A stretch of DNA of 25,099 nucleotides, taken from Ochromonadaceae sp. CCMP2298. Lineage: Eukaryota > Sar > Synurophyceae > Ochromonadales > Ochromonadaceae. The notes below the pieces were generated by a model. It was not told the DNA's origin. It searched no databases and was given only the letters and a program-made list of their open reading frames with translations. Position numbers and translations under genes: made by a program. The DNA lies in NCBI GenBank assembly GCA_026770595.1, contig MU633753.1, forward strand, positions 1-25,099, read 5' to 3'. This document shows positions 9,409 through 20,900 of this stretch, piece after piece; position 1 is the stretch's first letter; each line of letters starts with the position of its first letter.

Positions 9409-11418
9409 ATGAAGGCAGCGAGGTATTGTGATGCGGGGTATTGGGATGCGGCGCTCGTCGCTTTTTTCGCCGTGCACATGTCCGCCTTCTACTTTTGGAT
9501 TATCCCCACAGTCGGAGCTGGCGTAGCAGACAAATGCCTGCAGGACTATATGTGCAATCGGTTCATTCGGCGCACGAGCCTGGGCTACACGGTGGACCTG
9601 GCGGACGGGCAGTGGAGGGAGTTTCGCGGGTCCCTCTGGCTGCTCGCGCTCACCGCGGCCGGCACCAGCGCGCTGTCCTACCTACTGCGCAGAATGTGCC
9701 ACCGACTGTCGCCCACTTCATCTTGTAACGCTCTCTCAGCGCTGCGGGTGGTGGTGGGCGTGGTAATTGTATTCGTGCAGCACGGGTACCACGGGTTCAT
9801 AATCCTGACTATCGCTCTGCTAGGCTTCGCCATCGCGCGCCTCTCCGGCGGCGGCTGGGTCGGCCGCGGCTTGACATGGACCTACGCAGTGGGCGTGCTG
9901 CTCTTCAAGGAGTCCTACCGCGTAAAGCACATCCCGGTGTTTCGCTTTCTTGGGGTGCTTTTCGACCGCCGCTATGGGGGCATGTATGGGTGGCAGCTGC
10001 CTGCCAACTTCCTGACCTTAAGGATCATCTCCTTCAGCCTGGACTACTACGACCACCTAGCGAGGGACGCTTCGAAGCGAGGGCCGGGACAGGGCGAGGG
10101 CTCCTCCTCACTACACACACACCCCTCGCCCCCCTCCTGCTCCTTCTCACTGCTGCACTGCATGGCCTACGTCACCTACGCGCCTCTGTACATGGCCGGA
10201 CCAGTCATCACCTTCACAGACTTCATGCGCTGCACTTGGGACAGCACTGCCAACTCTCAGGTAGCCCTCGCAGGCAAAGACAGCAAAGGCACAAGCACGG
10301 GAAGTGCAGGCAATGTCGCCGTTTCTTCCAAAAGTAGTTCGGACGACGCCACAGATGTGGACGATGTTGCGAATGTGAAAAACAGAGTGACTAGGTCAGC
10401 AACAGCAACAGCAACAGCATCAGCATCAGCACGAGCCTCAGCACCAGCGTCTACAACTGCGCCGCGCCGCGCAGCCGAGAACCTTCCCCTATACTTTGCC
10501 CGCCTACTGGGCTGCCTGCTGCTGATGGAGTTTCTGCTGCATAGGTTCCCCTTCTTCGCAGTCGTCTCGTCCCGCCTGATGCAGCAGCTGAGCGCAGCGG
10601 AGACTGCTGTGGTAAGTCGACTCATACATCTTACTCATGCATCACGCATTCTGCGTACTGTATACTGTGTTTACCATGCCCTGCGTCTTGCGCCCTGTGC
10701 CCTGCTTTGTTCATCGCCTCCACTAGAACCGTTGAAGACAAGTTGAAACCCAACGATCGAACACTAAACATCGTATTTCCCACTAACCTCTCCACTTCCC
10801 CACCTCCCCACTCAGGTCTGCTACGTGGTGCTGAAGATGATGTGGCTCAAGTTCCTGCTCATCTGGCGCTTCTTCCGCATGTGGGCGCTAGCTGAGGGTG
10901 TCGATCCACCCGAGAATATGCTGAAATGCATGTCCAACAACCACTCGCTGGAGGGCTTCTGGCGGGGCTGGCATGCTTCTTTCAACCGCTGGCTGGTGCA
11001 GTACGTGTACAAGCCGATGGGCGGCAGAGAGGCGAGATTCTACTCTGTGTGGGTGATATTCCTCTTCGTGGCGCTGTGGCACGACCTGGAGGTTAAGCTT
11101 CTCGCCTGGGGGCTTCTAAACGCCTCCTTTTATGTGGTGGAGGTGTGGGTGAAGAGAATTGCGCGCCCCGGCCTGGCCTCCCTGCACCCCGCGGCGTACG
11201 CGCTGCTCACAGCCGCCGCAGGTGCGGTCTACGTTATGGTCCTGATTGCGGTGAACCTTACGGGCTACGCGACGGGCGTGGGGGGCATGAGCATGCTGCT
11301 GCAAAAGGTTGGATCGGCGGAGGGCGTGCAGATGGTGCTTGTGAGCTTGTACTTCCTCACAGTGGGGGTGCTACTGATGCAGTATCTGAAGAGAAAGGGA
11401 GTTGCGAAGGAAGACTGA
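9409..11418 (+). CDS. GUP1: MBOAT-family acyltransferase, GUP1-like
   Basis: Two exons, 9409-10611 and 10816-11418, with a 205-bp phase-0 intron (GTAAGT donor, CAG acceptor). The product is 601 aa (yeast Gup1 is about 560). It is a polytopic membrane protein with many hydrophobic segments. Diagnostic MBOAT/GUP1 motifs are APLYMAGPVITFTDFM (about 260-275), FWRGWHASFNRWLVQYVYKP (about 450-468) and FVALWHDLEVKLLAWG (about 485-500). These include the invariant His of WHD at residue 490. GUP1 proteins are ER membrane O-acyltransferases that remodel the lipid of GPI anchors. The related HHAT palmitoylates Hedgehog, but the LYMAGP and WHASFNRW motifs favour GUP1. Between residues about 285 and 355 there is a Ser/Thr/Ala-rich insert (DNA repeat 10396-10446) that is unusual in this membrane core. 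The start is the first ATG in frame. It lies co-directionally upstream of CC2D2A. Confidence 0.87.
10396..10446 (+). repeat. Imperfect trinucleotide/hexanucleotide repeat in the acyltransferase gene
   Basis: A run of CAGCAA and CAGCAT-type units (GCA every third base, in frame as Ala codons alternating with Ser/Thr) encodes an SATATATASASARASAPAS-like linker in the GUP1-like protein. It is a compositional low-complexity tract, not a mobile element. Confidence 0.75.
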
Positions 11419-11779
11419 TAATTTGTTATTATACTGGTACATATTGAATAACGAAGAAAAGACGAGGAAGCAAGGAGAAGGTTCATTTCGGAAAGGGTTA
11501 TGGTGTGAGGGGAGAAAGAAAGATTTGTGATTTTATTTAGGCGTATTTATTGAGAAATATTGATCCAAATTAGCCAATTTCACAGGCACAGGGTTTCTGC
11601 TCTCCTCTTGGGGAATGGGCTGTGGGGAACTGGGGAATGTTTCGAACCGTTATGCCCGCCAGTTCAAAAGTGAACCACCTCTCTCCCCTTCCTCCTCCCA
11701 AAAGCTTGCTGCAGTTGGCAGGCGTCTGGGGCGTGTGCATAGAATCGCCTTGCACGAGGGTGGGTAGCCCGCGATCGCC
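11419..11779. other. 361-bp spacer between GUP1-like and CC2D2A
   Basis: Co-directional gap holding the acyltransferase 3' end (AT-rich, about 11419-11580) and the CC2D2A promoter/leader (11580-11779, GC-richer). Short frames on both strands cross it without protein character. A TATA-like TATTTATTG lies at about 11544-11552. No X-box was evident by eye. Confidence 0.45.
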
Positions 11780-14700
11780 ATGGAAGGAACGCCCGGCGCA
11801 ACTGCGGGGGAAGGGTCCCAGGGGGCGGCACCCTTGACCCTGCAGACACCCACAGACACCAAGAAGCTAGATGCGGCGAAAATCAAGGAGAACCTGGAGA
11901 AGTAAGACATCCCCAATCACCTCATTCGATTCCAACTCATAATTCCGCATCCCCACTTGCTCATAATCCCGCCCCCCCTCGTCCTGTCAACAGGCTCCGG
12001 GGCAACATGAAGAAAACGCTGTCCGCCCATGACGGCAACCAGACGCCCCTGTCCACGCCAAACGACGCTCGCAAACAGCTCGCCAGCTGGAGGGCGAAGA
12101 CTAGGGACCGCTCTGAAAGCGTGGGCAGCGACGGGGCTCGGGCGGGACGTCAGGGTCCCCGGTCCCCGCTCAGGTCCACTAGCAAGCGCAATTTGAATAA
12201 GAGCACTCCTGGTGTAACTCCTGGACGCAGCAGGGGCAGGACCTTTAGCGACGGGGATCAGGAGGAATACGACGATGAGGAGGAGGAGGGAGGTTCGTTC
12301 CTGATTATGCTCTTATGCCTGGCTCATGTGTTGGTTCCCTTGTGTTTGTCCCCGTGTCTGTGTGTGCCTATCCTGCGCCCGCACTAACCCCCCATCCCTT
12401 TGCGCCATCATTAACCCCCCCATCACTCTAGCCGAAGAGGAGGAAGAGGAGGAGTACGAGTACACGCCCATAATGCAGATAATCCCCGCGCACTGGGCTT
12501 TCCCTCTATCCATACTGCCCAAAAGCCGCGTAGTGGAGAACAAGATGCAGGTAATGCAGATAATGCCCGCACCCCCCACCCTTCCCCCAGCCTGCCTTCG
12601 CGCCGCCAACACCCTCTGCGCCTGCGCGTGCGTGGACTGCTGCGACCGGGGGTCCCTGTTCGAGCGCCTGTCTGTGGACGCCAACACCATGCACGAGAGA
12701 GACTTCCTCCGGGGCAGTGCGCACCACTCACTCCTTAAGTGGCTCGACGCCCAAGACCCCACACCCCTTTCCATCCGACGCCACGCACAGTCCGCCGGGG
12801 CGGACGGGGGCGAGCAGCCTGAGCGCAGGGGACTCAACCGCGAGGCAGGGGGCGGTGTCGGGAGCGGGGGCGGGAGTGGTAGGGAGAGGGAGGAGGCAGA
12901 TGAGTACGAGGCCCTGCTGGACATGAAGTCGGACAGACTGGATGGCCTCTACGGCGCAGCGCCCCCCACACTCGCCCATGTCTTGCTAGCCAGCGAGGCT
13001 GTGCCCAACTCTATAGCGCGCATTACCGCCCCCCACCTGCGCCTGTCACGGGCCACGCAGCGTCTTCTGAGGGATCTAAGGGGCAGCCTGGAGATAGGAA
13101 GGCAGCGGCGGAGGTGGCAGACACTGAAAGCTACACCCATGGTGGACGAGGGGGTGCCGAGGGGTATCGCAGAGGAGGACGAGGAGAACGACAGTCCTGG
13201 GGGGGAGAGGGGGGAGAGGCCTGAGGAGGTGGGGGAGGAGGAGGAGGAGGGGGGGTACGTGCCTCCAGAGGTGTACCTACTGAGGGAACTGCAGTCTGCG
13301 CCCATGCTGCAGGTGGTGGAGAACCCAGTAGTGGGGGGAGCCACGCAGCCCCGCATTCCCCGCCCTAATCTCGCATACGGGGGCCAGATCGGGCAGTGGG
13401 GGCTGGACGCCACAGCGACCGAGAGGCTCGGCCCCATGCCTCGGGGCTTCTCCTCCCGCAAGGGCCACCAGAGAGCCATCTTCCGCCTGCACCTGCACCA
13501 GCTCCTCTTCTCCGACCACCCCCTCATGTGCCCAGAGGAGAAGCAGCTCTCCTACTTGAAGGAGATATACGCACAGTACAGGTCTCTATTCGAGCAAAAG
13601 ATACTCGAATTCCTCACCCAGCGGCTCTTCGCGCTCACCTCCCGCCTCGCCGAGTACACCTCCGGCACCTACCCCCGCGAAAAAACCCTCACCTCGGAGG
13701 AGACAGATGAGTTAAAAGCCCTCTATAGGGACCTGGTCGAGACGCTGCCTGCGCTGAACGAATTGAACGTGGCGGTGGACAACCTCAGCTGCAACGTGTA
13801 CAGGGCCTGGAGGGGGCTGCAGGACCTCCGGCGGATAGCGGGAGCCTCCTACACCAGTGCAGATCTGAGTGTGCGGCGAGTGCGCTCGAATCTTTCAGCG
13901 CCCCCGCCGAGGAGGGGCCGCGGGGCGCGGGAGACAGGAGCGGGGGCAGGGGGTAGCGAGGCTGACGATGGGCAGGTGGAGGAGCAGGAGGCAGGAGAGG
14001 AGGCGGGAGGGCAGATGTGGGTGCAGTTGCAGAAGCTTTTGTCGGACACGCCCTCGATGCTCTCTCGCGCGCAGAGCATCCTCTACCGCGATGATGCGGT
14101 GGGAGGGGTGGGGGACTCAGTGGACATGGATGCGGTGGAGGGGGCGGGGTCGCAGGGGCAGTCGGAGGGACAGGGGCTTGGGTCTGGGTCGGAGGTCGGG
14201 TCGCAAGCAGGCATGCGCAAAACCGAGGAGCAGCGCGCCAAGAGAACCGCCCTGGACCGTGTCTTGGTCGTCGTCTCAGACGCAGTCAAGGAGCTGCTCG
14301 ACTCTCACGGGCTAATTCCCCAGTTCGCCCTGCGCCTCACAGAGGACGCCCCCACCTGTCCCGACCCCCCCCCACCAGCGGAGGCAAAAAGGCGCCTCTT
14401 GCTCAAAGATGTGAAAATAAAGGCGATTTTGCGGATCAACGGGCGCGCGGTGACTAGCACCGACTATCTCCCCCTGAAGCCCCGCCAGGCCCTGTGCGTG
14501 GACTTCAACCGCTTCTTCGAGCTGCGCGTGCTCAACCAGCCCCAAGACGTAGTTATCGACCTGTACTCCAAGAAGTCTCATTCCTGGGACACCTTCCTAG
14601 CCTCAGTGCCCATACCCTTCCCAGGACAGGCGAGCCAGGTGTCGGCACCTGAGGGCGACGCAGGGCGGCACCAGCACGTCTCGCACTCCTACACGCCTAA

Positions 14701-17700
14701 CGCCGGCTGGTACCATTTCACCTCAGACGCTAAGTACGACGCTGGGGTGGGGGGGGCAGGTGGGCTCTCACGCACTGCCGGGGCGGTGCTGGTCACCACC
14801 GAGTTCGATGTGTCGGCGGAGAATGGGGGGAACGCCGTGCGCACAGATGAGGTCGCCCTGCTGCCCCTGCCTAAGCAGTCCTCCGCCTCAGCTACCCGCC
14901 AGCGCCGCGCTGCCTCGGACTTCACTAGAGAGAACGACTTCCAGGCGATCCTACCCGACCTAGCGGAGATCGACGTGAACGACCCCGACAACGACCACCT
15001 GCTGTACCTCAAGTCCAAGCGCGCGATGCTGAACTCTGCCGCTACCTTCAGACTCGCAGGCCACGACTTCTCGACCGTGTTCAACACAGACGAGGGCCTG
15101 CCCTTCTCCAACTACGTGCGGTACAAAGAGGCCCCCCGCATGAAACTGCTGCAGCTGCGCAATATCAAGCCCTATCTGTTCAACGAGCCTATCCCCCTAA
15201 ACGAGAGTCTGATCAAGAGCTCGGAGGTGTACAGGGCCATATTCGTCAACGAATTGCACGAGACCATGGCGCGCATAGGGGGCAAGGAGGAGGAGGAGAA
15301 GACGATCACCGGCAAGGTGTCCGTCAACGCCGCCAAAGTCAGTAACTTCCTTCTCCGCGTGAGGAGTTCCAACGTTGCCCAGAGCCGCCAGAAGCAACGC
15401 AAGAACTTCATCACCTCCTCGGTGGTGGTGGAGACCAACTTCTTCCAATCAGACGAGGTTGAGTTCGTGAACGTCTTCGAGCGCCGCAGAGACCTGCACC
15501 CCCGCACCAAAAATCGCGCCCCCATGTCTGTGCAGGTAGATAAGTGCGAGTTGCTGGTGCAGATCGTGGGCGCGAAGAACATCCCCCTACGCGTGGAGCA
15601 CGACGGAATGGCCAACATACCTCGCCGCAACAGGGCAACCTCTAACGTGGGCGTTGGCGCGGACGCAGGGGCGGGGGCAGATGTTGGGTCCCCGCTGAGG
15701 CCGGCGCAGCAGCGGCCTAGGGGTCTGTCGAATGCTGATGACCCCGACCATCCAGTAGTCTCCGAGCACATGCTGGACGACAAGAAGATGCGCGAGAGAC
15801 GCCGCGCCTGCACCTTCATAGAGGTGAGGTTTCAGGAGAATACGGTGGCCACCGCGGCTATGGAGGGTGCGGCACCCATGTGGAGGGAGTCGATCGCGCT
15901 GCCCTTCAAGGCCCCGCAGGACGACTTCTCCCCCGCGAGCTTGGAGCAGGTGCGTGAAAACGTGTACTTCACTTTGTTCGACGAGGTGCAGGAGGACGAT
16001 TCAGATAGGGGCGGGCTGCTAGAGGGAGAGTCGCCAATACGTCTGGAGAAGCGGTTCCTGGGCAGCTTCTGTGTGCCCTTCGAGACCATCTACTCGGAAG
16101 GACGCATAGAAGGTGTCTTCCGTATCGACACGCCTGCACTCAACTTCGGCTACGATCACATATCCTCCAGTGCCCGCACTCAGAACAAGCAAAGCAGCAA
16201 CCTGTTCGAGGGAGACGAGGAGGAGAAAGAGGAGGCAGTTGTGAGTCCTCTGTGGAGCACTCTCGTGCGCATGATGGAGTGCCTCAGCCAGACCAGCGTG
16301 CTGCGACCCAACCCCCACGATTCCCTCTACTCGAACTTCTCCTTCGTGCATGCCGAGACGCAGAAGGAGTTCTCCTACTTCGTGACGGACGACCACGCCA
16401 CCTACCTGAAAGTCATGATAACGCTCGACCCATTGCTGCTCACCACGCCCGAGGTGCCGATGGAGATAACTGTGGGCAATGTTATCACAGAAGACCGGGG
16501 TATTGCCGCCTACGCGCGGCGGTGGGTGAAGAGCATCAAGGCCCTGGGCCCGCGCACGGCCGAGCGCAACTACAAACTGTTCGGTACAAACAGTACCGGT
16601 ATGAATGTATTCCTGTGCCGCTTCCTGACCCCCCAGGCGCCCCCGCCGGGCTACGATAGCCGCCGCTCAGTGCTGCACCTGATCTCTACAATCCCCTTTA
16701 TGAAGGACGGACAGTCCTTCTTGGGAGAGATGGATCTCTGGTGCACCTGCAGCCAGTTCTGGGAGATAGGCGCGGGGGACGAGGAGGAGCACGCGGTCAC
16801 TCTGTTCAACTACCTGCTATACCTATCGCTCAAGCAGAAGAGCGCACTAGGGACGGGCGGGGCCACCGGCGGAGGAGCCCCAGTCGCCTCGGGGGATGGG
16901 ACAGCTCTGTCTCGACGCAAGTCCTCCGACTCTGGCGAGAACATGTTCCTTGTGATGGGCAAAGCTGTGCCTGAAGGGGAGACGGTGTACGTCATGCTGA
17001 GGGACGAGAAACGCTCTTCCGCAGGCAGCATGTGGGGGCCCCAGCACTTCCTGATCATCAACCCCTGGACGGGCTACGTCTACTCCGCACTGGACTCCAA
17101 CTGCCCCCTGAGAGATGTGTACCTGCTTGCTACCCCCAACAACGTGTGGGCCAACCTGCAGGTGCAGAGCCGCCCCACAGAAATGAACTTCGATGTGACC
17201 AACCCTGACTGCTGGCGCCCTTTCTTCGGCACCCGCTACCCCCTTCCCCAGGGGGGCCTGAACACCGTGCAGACGGAGATAGAGTACATAGAAACCTCCC
17301 CAGGCTACGCATTGGAGATAGAAAAGTCCATTTTCCAGTCCCTGCGCAACAACATCCGCAAGTGGCGCTCCAAAAGACACCGCTCTACTACGACCTTCCA
17401 TCCCGACGGATGTGCGGTTATGCACGACCTGCTGCCCAAGCTGGAGAACTGGAAGCGCTCAGGTAACCCTGATTCGGACGAGGGTCAAACCTCTGACCTC
17501 AAGACCGATCAGACCGCCGCGGTGGCCGAGTTGCAGCGTCTCGCGCATGACCGCATGAAGCACATCCTGCGCACGCGCAAGCTGATGGGTTTTCCGATAA
17601 ACATGCCCTTTACGGATGTAGAGGAGGTGCTGACGAGGGTGAAGACGATGTGTGTGCACGAGTCGAAGCATCCAGAGGTACAGTTCGTGATGGCCGTTCG

Positions 17701-17773
17701 CGCTTTCCCGCTGTATAATAACATCCTCTCGCTGTGGATATTCCTCGGCACGCTGGAGCCGACAGGGGCGTAA
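11780..17773 (+). CDS. CC2D2A: CC2D2A, coiled-coil and C2 domain transition-zone protein
   Basis: Three exons: 11780-11901, 11994-12292 and 12432-17773, giving 1920 aa (human about 1620). The ATG at 11780 sits in a GCCATGG context. Intron 1 (92 bp, GTAAGA donor, phase 2) is clear. Intron 2 (139 bp, phase 1) has a weaker GTTCGT donor, but it joins two acidic tracts in frame and is needed because the upstream frame stops at 12387. Regions by residue: disordered basic/acidic N-terminus to about 150; helical region about 500-720 with acidic Gly/Glu inserts; N-terminal C2-like domain about 797-990; conserved LLQLRNIKPYLFNEPIPLNE near 1045; second C2 domain about 1178-1385 (LLVQIVGAKNIPLR onward); C-terminal transglutaminase-like region about 1560-1765, with EEEHAVTLFNYLL, VMGKAVPEGETVYVML, HFLIINPWTGYVY and NFDVTNPDCWRPFFG. 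The end, MGFPINMPFTDVEEVL and LSLWIF, is also CC2D2A-specific. The protein belongs to the MKS module of the ciliary transition zone, which gates membrane-protein entry. It is tail-to-tail with EXOC5. Confidence 0.93.
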
Positions 17774-17976
17774 GCAAACACGGGTAAAGGCATATACGCA
17801 CAAAGGCATAGGCATATAGGCGCATAAATCATATAGCACGTAAGTATATAGTGTATACTTCCATAAACTTCCATAAACCAATCGTTCTTGAATCCGTCTT
17901 CGGCTTTTTTTACAATATATTACCTAGTAATCTAGTAAGACACACAGAATAGGCGACAAAGAATCCGACTATCGGT
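17774..17976. other. Convergent 3' spacer, CC2D2A / EXOC5
   Basis: A 203-bp AT-rich gap holding both 3' ends. It contains small sequence echoes: GGCATA repeated between 17788 and 17816, and a perfect 10-bp tandem, ACTTCCATAA twice, at 17857-17876. A T-run followed by AATATATTACC lies near 17906-17922. No canonical AATAAA was found. Confidence 0.5.
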
Positions 17977-20900
17977 CTACTTTGACCCAAAGAAGCTGGA
18001 GATTTTCTTCATCAGCTTCTTGGGAGGCTGTGCCGCCTTGGCCTGCTGGTTCATCATGCCCAGGGCCAGTATCTCCGCCCTCTCCCTATCCTCCTCCTCC
18101 TGCTGCAACTGCACCTTCCGCAGCGCCATGTCCTCCTCTTGCTCCTGCCGCAGCTGCTCGGACAGCTCTGTGTCCCGTAGCTGCTGCTGCTGCTGCCTGA
18201 TCCGCTGCTGCTGCGTCTCCCCCACTGCCAGCAGGGTCGCGGCGGACCCGCGGGACACCGCCTTGCTCGTGGGCCGCACGCCCACCGTGCTGCCCTCGCC
18301 CGAGATGATCAAATCTGGCCGAGTTATGTGATTCCCCACATTTGTGACCATTCCCGCCTGGGACGACCGCCTAGCCACGTGGATGTTGCCTGGCCTGCTG
18401 GGGAGGAAGGAGCTCCCCCCACCTACGCCCTGTAGCTCCCCATGCTCATCATAGTACGCCAGATCCACGGCCACAGACTCGCCCCGGCCCGCACTAATAG
18501 TAGAAATCCTTCCTACGCTTGTGTGTGGGGTGCCGCCGCTGGAGCCTGCCTTGCGCAGGGAGGAGGGGCCTAGGGCAGTCCATGCGGTGCCTCCCTCCGC
18601 AGCTTGGGCGATTGACACCGCTGTGTGTGTCTTGGCGCCCTCCCAGGGAAGCGGTGCGTCCCACTTGGCGCCCCACGTGGCCCCCAGCTGGTGGCAGTAG
18701 TTGGCCTGGTCGCGGGGGTTGAAGTCGGATCTAGAGCGCACCAGTGCCATGACCACTGCGGTGTCCATGTACCTCAGGTCCTCCCCTATCAGTCTAAGCA
18801 AGCTGGCGGCGGGTGTGGAGAAGAGCAGTGTGGCGTCTTTGAGGCAAGACAGCATATCCATCACGTCGGGTGTCTCGAGCAGGGCCAGGTGCTTGAGGTA
18901 GTGCAGTATATCGCGCCGCAGAACAGATGCGCCCTCGATGTTGACCTTCTGCTTGCGCACGTGGCTGATCAGCAGTCCGACCAACTGCTGCCCCATGGGA
19001 CGCCAGAAGAGGCGCACTAGATCGAGCCCCTCTAGCTTGCCTGCAAATGCGCGCACAGTGGAGACCACTGCGGCGATGTCCTTGCAGGCGGCCTCGCAGG
19101 CAGTGGAGGGTGTGTGGGATGCGTCCGTCTTGGGCGTGTAGTCGTACCGACTCTGCAGACTTGTTAGCAAATTCTCTATGTGGGAGACGATGCACAGGGT
19201 CCAGCAGTAGAGCACCTCTCTTGATGAGAAGTCCAGCGTTTTGAAGACCTTCATCCGACTCTCCTTGCAGACAGCCACGATGTTGGGGAGCGCATTCAAA
19301 GGTCGCAGAAAGACCTCCTCAAAATGGGACTTTATCTTGCTCACGCCGTAGGTGAGCACACTGAGCAGTACGAGGTACTCCTCGCTAGGCAGGTCAGCGC
19401 TCGCTCTGGTGCTGAGCAATTTCAGCAGCAGGCTGACGCACGCTTTGCACCAGGGGAGGAACAGCGCGGTCTCGAGGAAGGCCATCTGCAGTAGGAAGAG
19501 CTCCTTGAGCTTCAGGGGCAGCTTCTTGTCGTCCCGCCCGATCGACTCCATACGGCTGGCGGCGTCGGTGGTGATGCTGAACACCTTGTTAAGGAAAGAG
19601 TTATTAGCCAGCCCCTCCACGAGCAACTCCACGGAGCGAACCTTCTCCGAGCGCAGCAGGGGCAGCAGTTGCAGAAGTCCCTTCGCTGAGGGCTTGGTCA
19701 GCAATGTCGCATCCGCCGCAGCTATAGTCATCGCGTGCGCGTACTGTGTGCGCACATGCAGAGCCTCTTTGTCGAAGTACTCTTGTCTGTAGGTGAGGAA
19801 CACTTGGCTGATCTGCTCGTCGAAAAACTGCCTTATTTCCGCGTCAGAGTGCAGAATGCGCTCTGCCTCTTCGTCCGCCTCGACGAACTGTAGCCGCTCT
19901 TCTCTCTCGTAGTCGACCCCCTGGGGCGCCTCACGGTAGACGGCTGACTCGTTGCCCATGCCGCGCATAGAGGGGTGCGAGCTGCACTCGATCAGCAGCA
20001 AATACAGAGCTGACAGTTTCTCTCGCACGATCACCAAGGCATCTAGATGGTCCGGCAGGCTCAGCGGCGGAGCGGGGGGCTCGGGGCACAGGATGGCGTC
20101 TACGCGCGCCTGAAGGCCGAACGCGGGGTCGTTGAATATGCGCTGTATGAGCATGCGCGTGACCTTAGCCACGCTGTGGGGGGGGAAGACCTTCCGTATG
20201 AGGGTGAACTGCTCCTGGCACACGGAGTCGATCACGCTGAACAGACCTGAGAGCTGGTCTACCAGTGATACCTCGCTATAAGCCCTAATATCTACTTTCC
20301 GATTGTGCTCCGACTTATCCCCGTCTGACTCCTCGTCCGAGAACTCCTCCTCCCTCACCACATCTTGAAGACTGTCCCTCACGTCTTGGCCGATCTTCCC
20401 CCCCGAGTAGAAAGAGCCCTGGAAGAAGGGGTCTGTGGGGATGCGGTGCTGCACTACGGTGAACAAGTAGCGCCTCTGCATTGCATGTCCGTCGCAGAAC
20501 AGGTGCAGCCACAGGGCCAGCTCTCTCGCCCTGTCTACCAGCCTGTCCACGTCGTTCTGGTGGATCATCTTGATTATCACCTTGTCGAACTCGCCCATCA
20601 GCTCCTGCTCCACTCGGTCCGTTATCTTCGCTATGTTGTTCTGCGCATTGCGCACGTCGTCCGCACTCAGCTCGTACAGGATCTCTTGCAGATCGTGCAG
20701 CACCTGGGCGATGTAGCCCCAGTCTTTCTGCTGCAGACCTGCGGGAAGCAGGCCGCGGATCTCCTTCGCTGTAGTGGAGCGCTTTATGTTCGCAGTGCAA
20801 TCCTCTGAGGAGATGTTCTGGAAGGCCCTAAGGTAGCCCAGCAGCTCGACAGACTTGTCGATATGGGAGCGCTCCCGCTCGGCCGAGGAGAGCTTGCCTC

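Noticed and set aside
12551-12590. 40-nt intron GTAATG...CCCCAG in CC2D2A
   Set aside because: Not a multiple of three, shorter than every other intron seen, and would break the long downstream frame.
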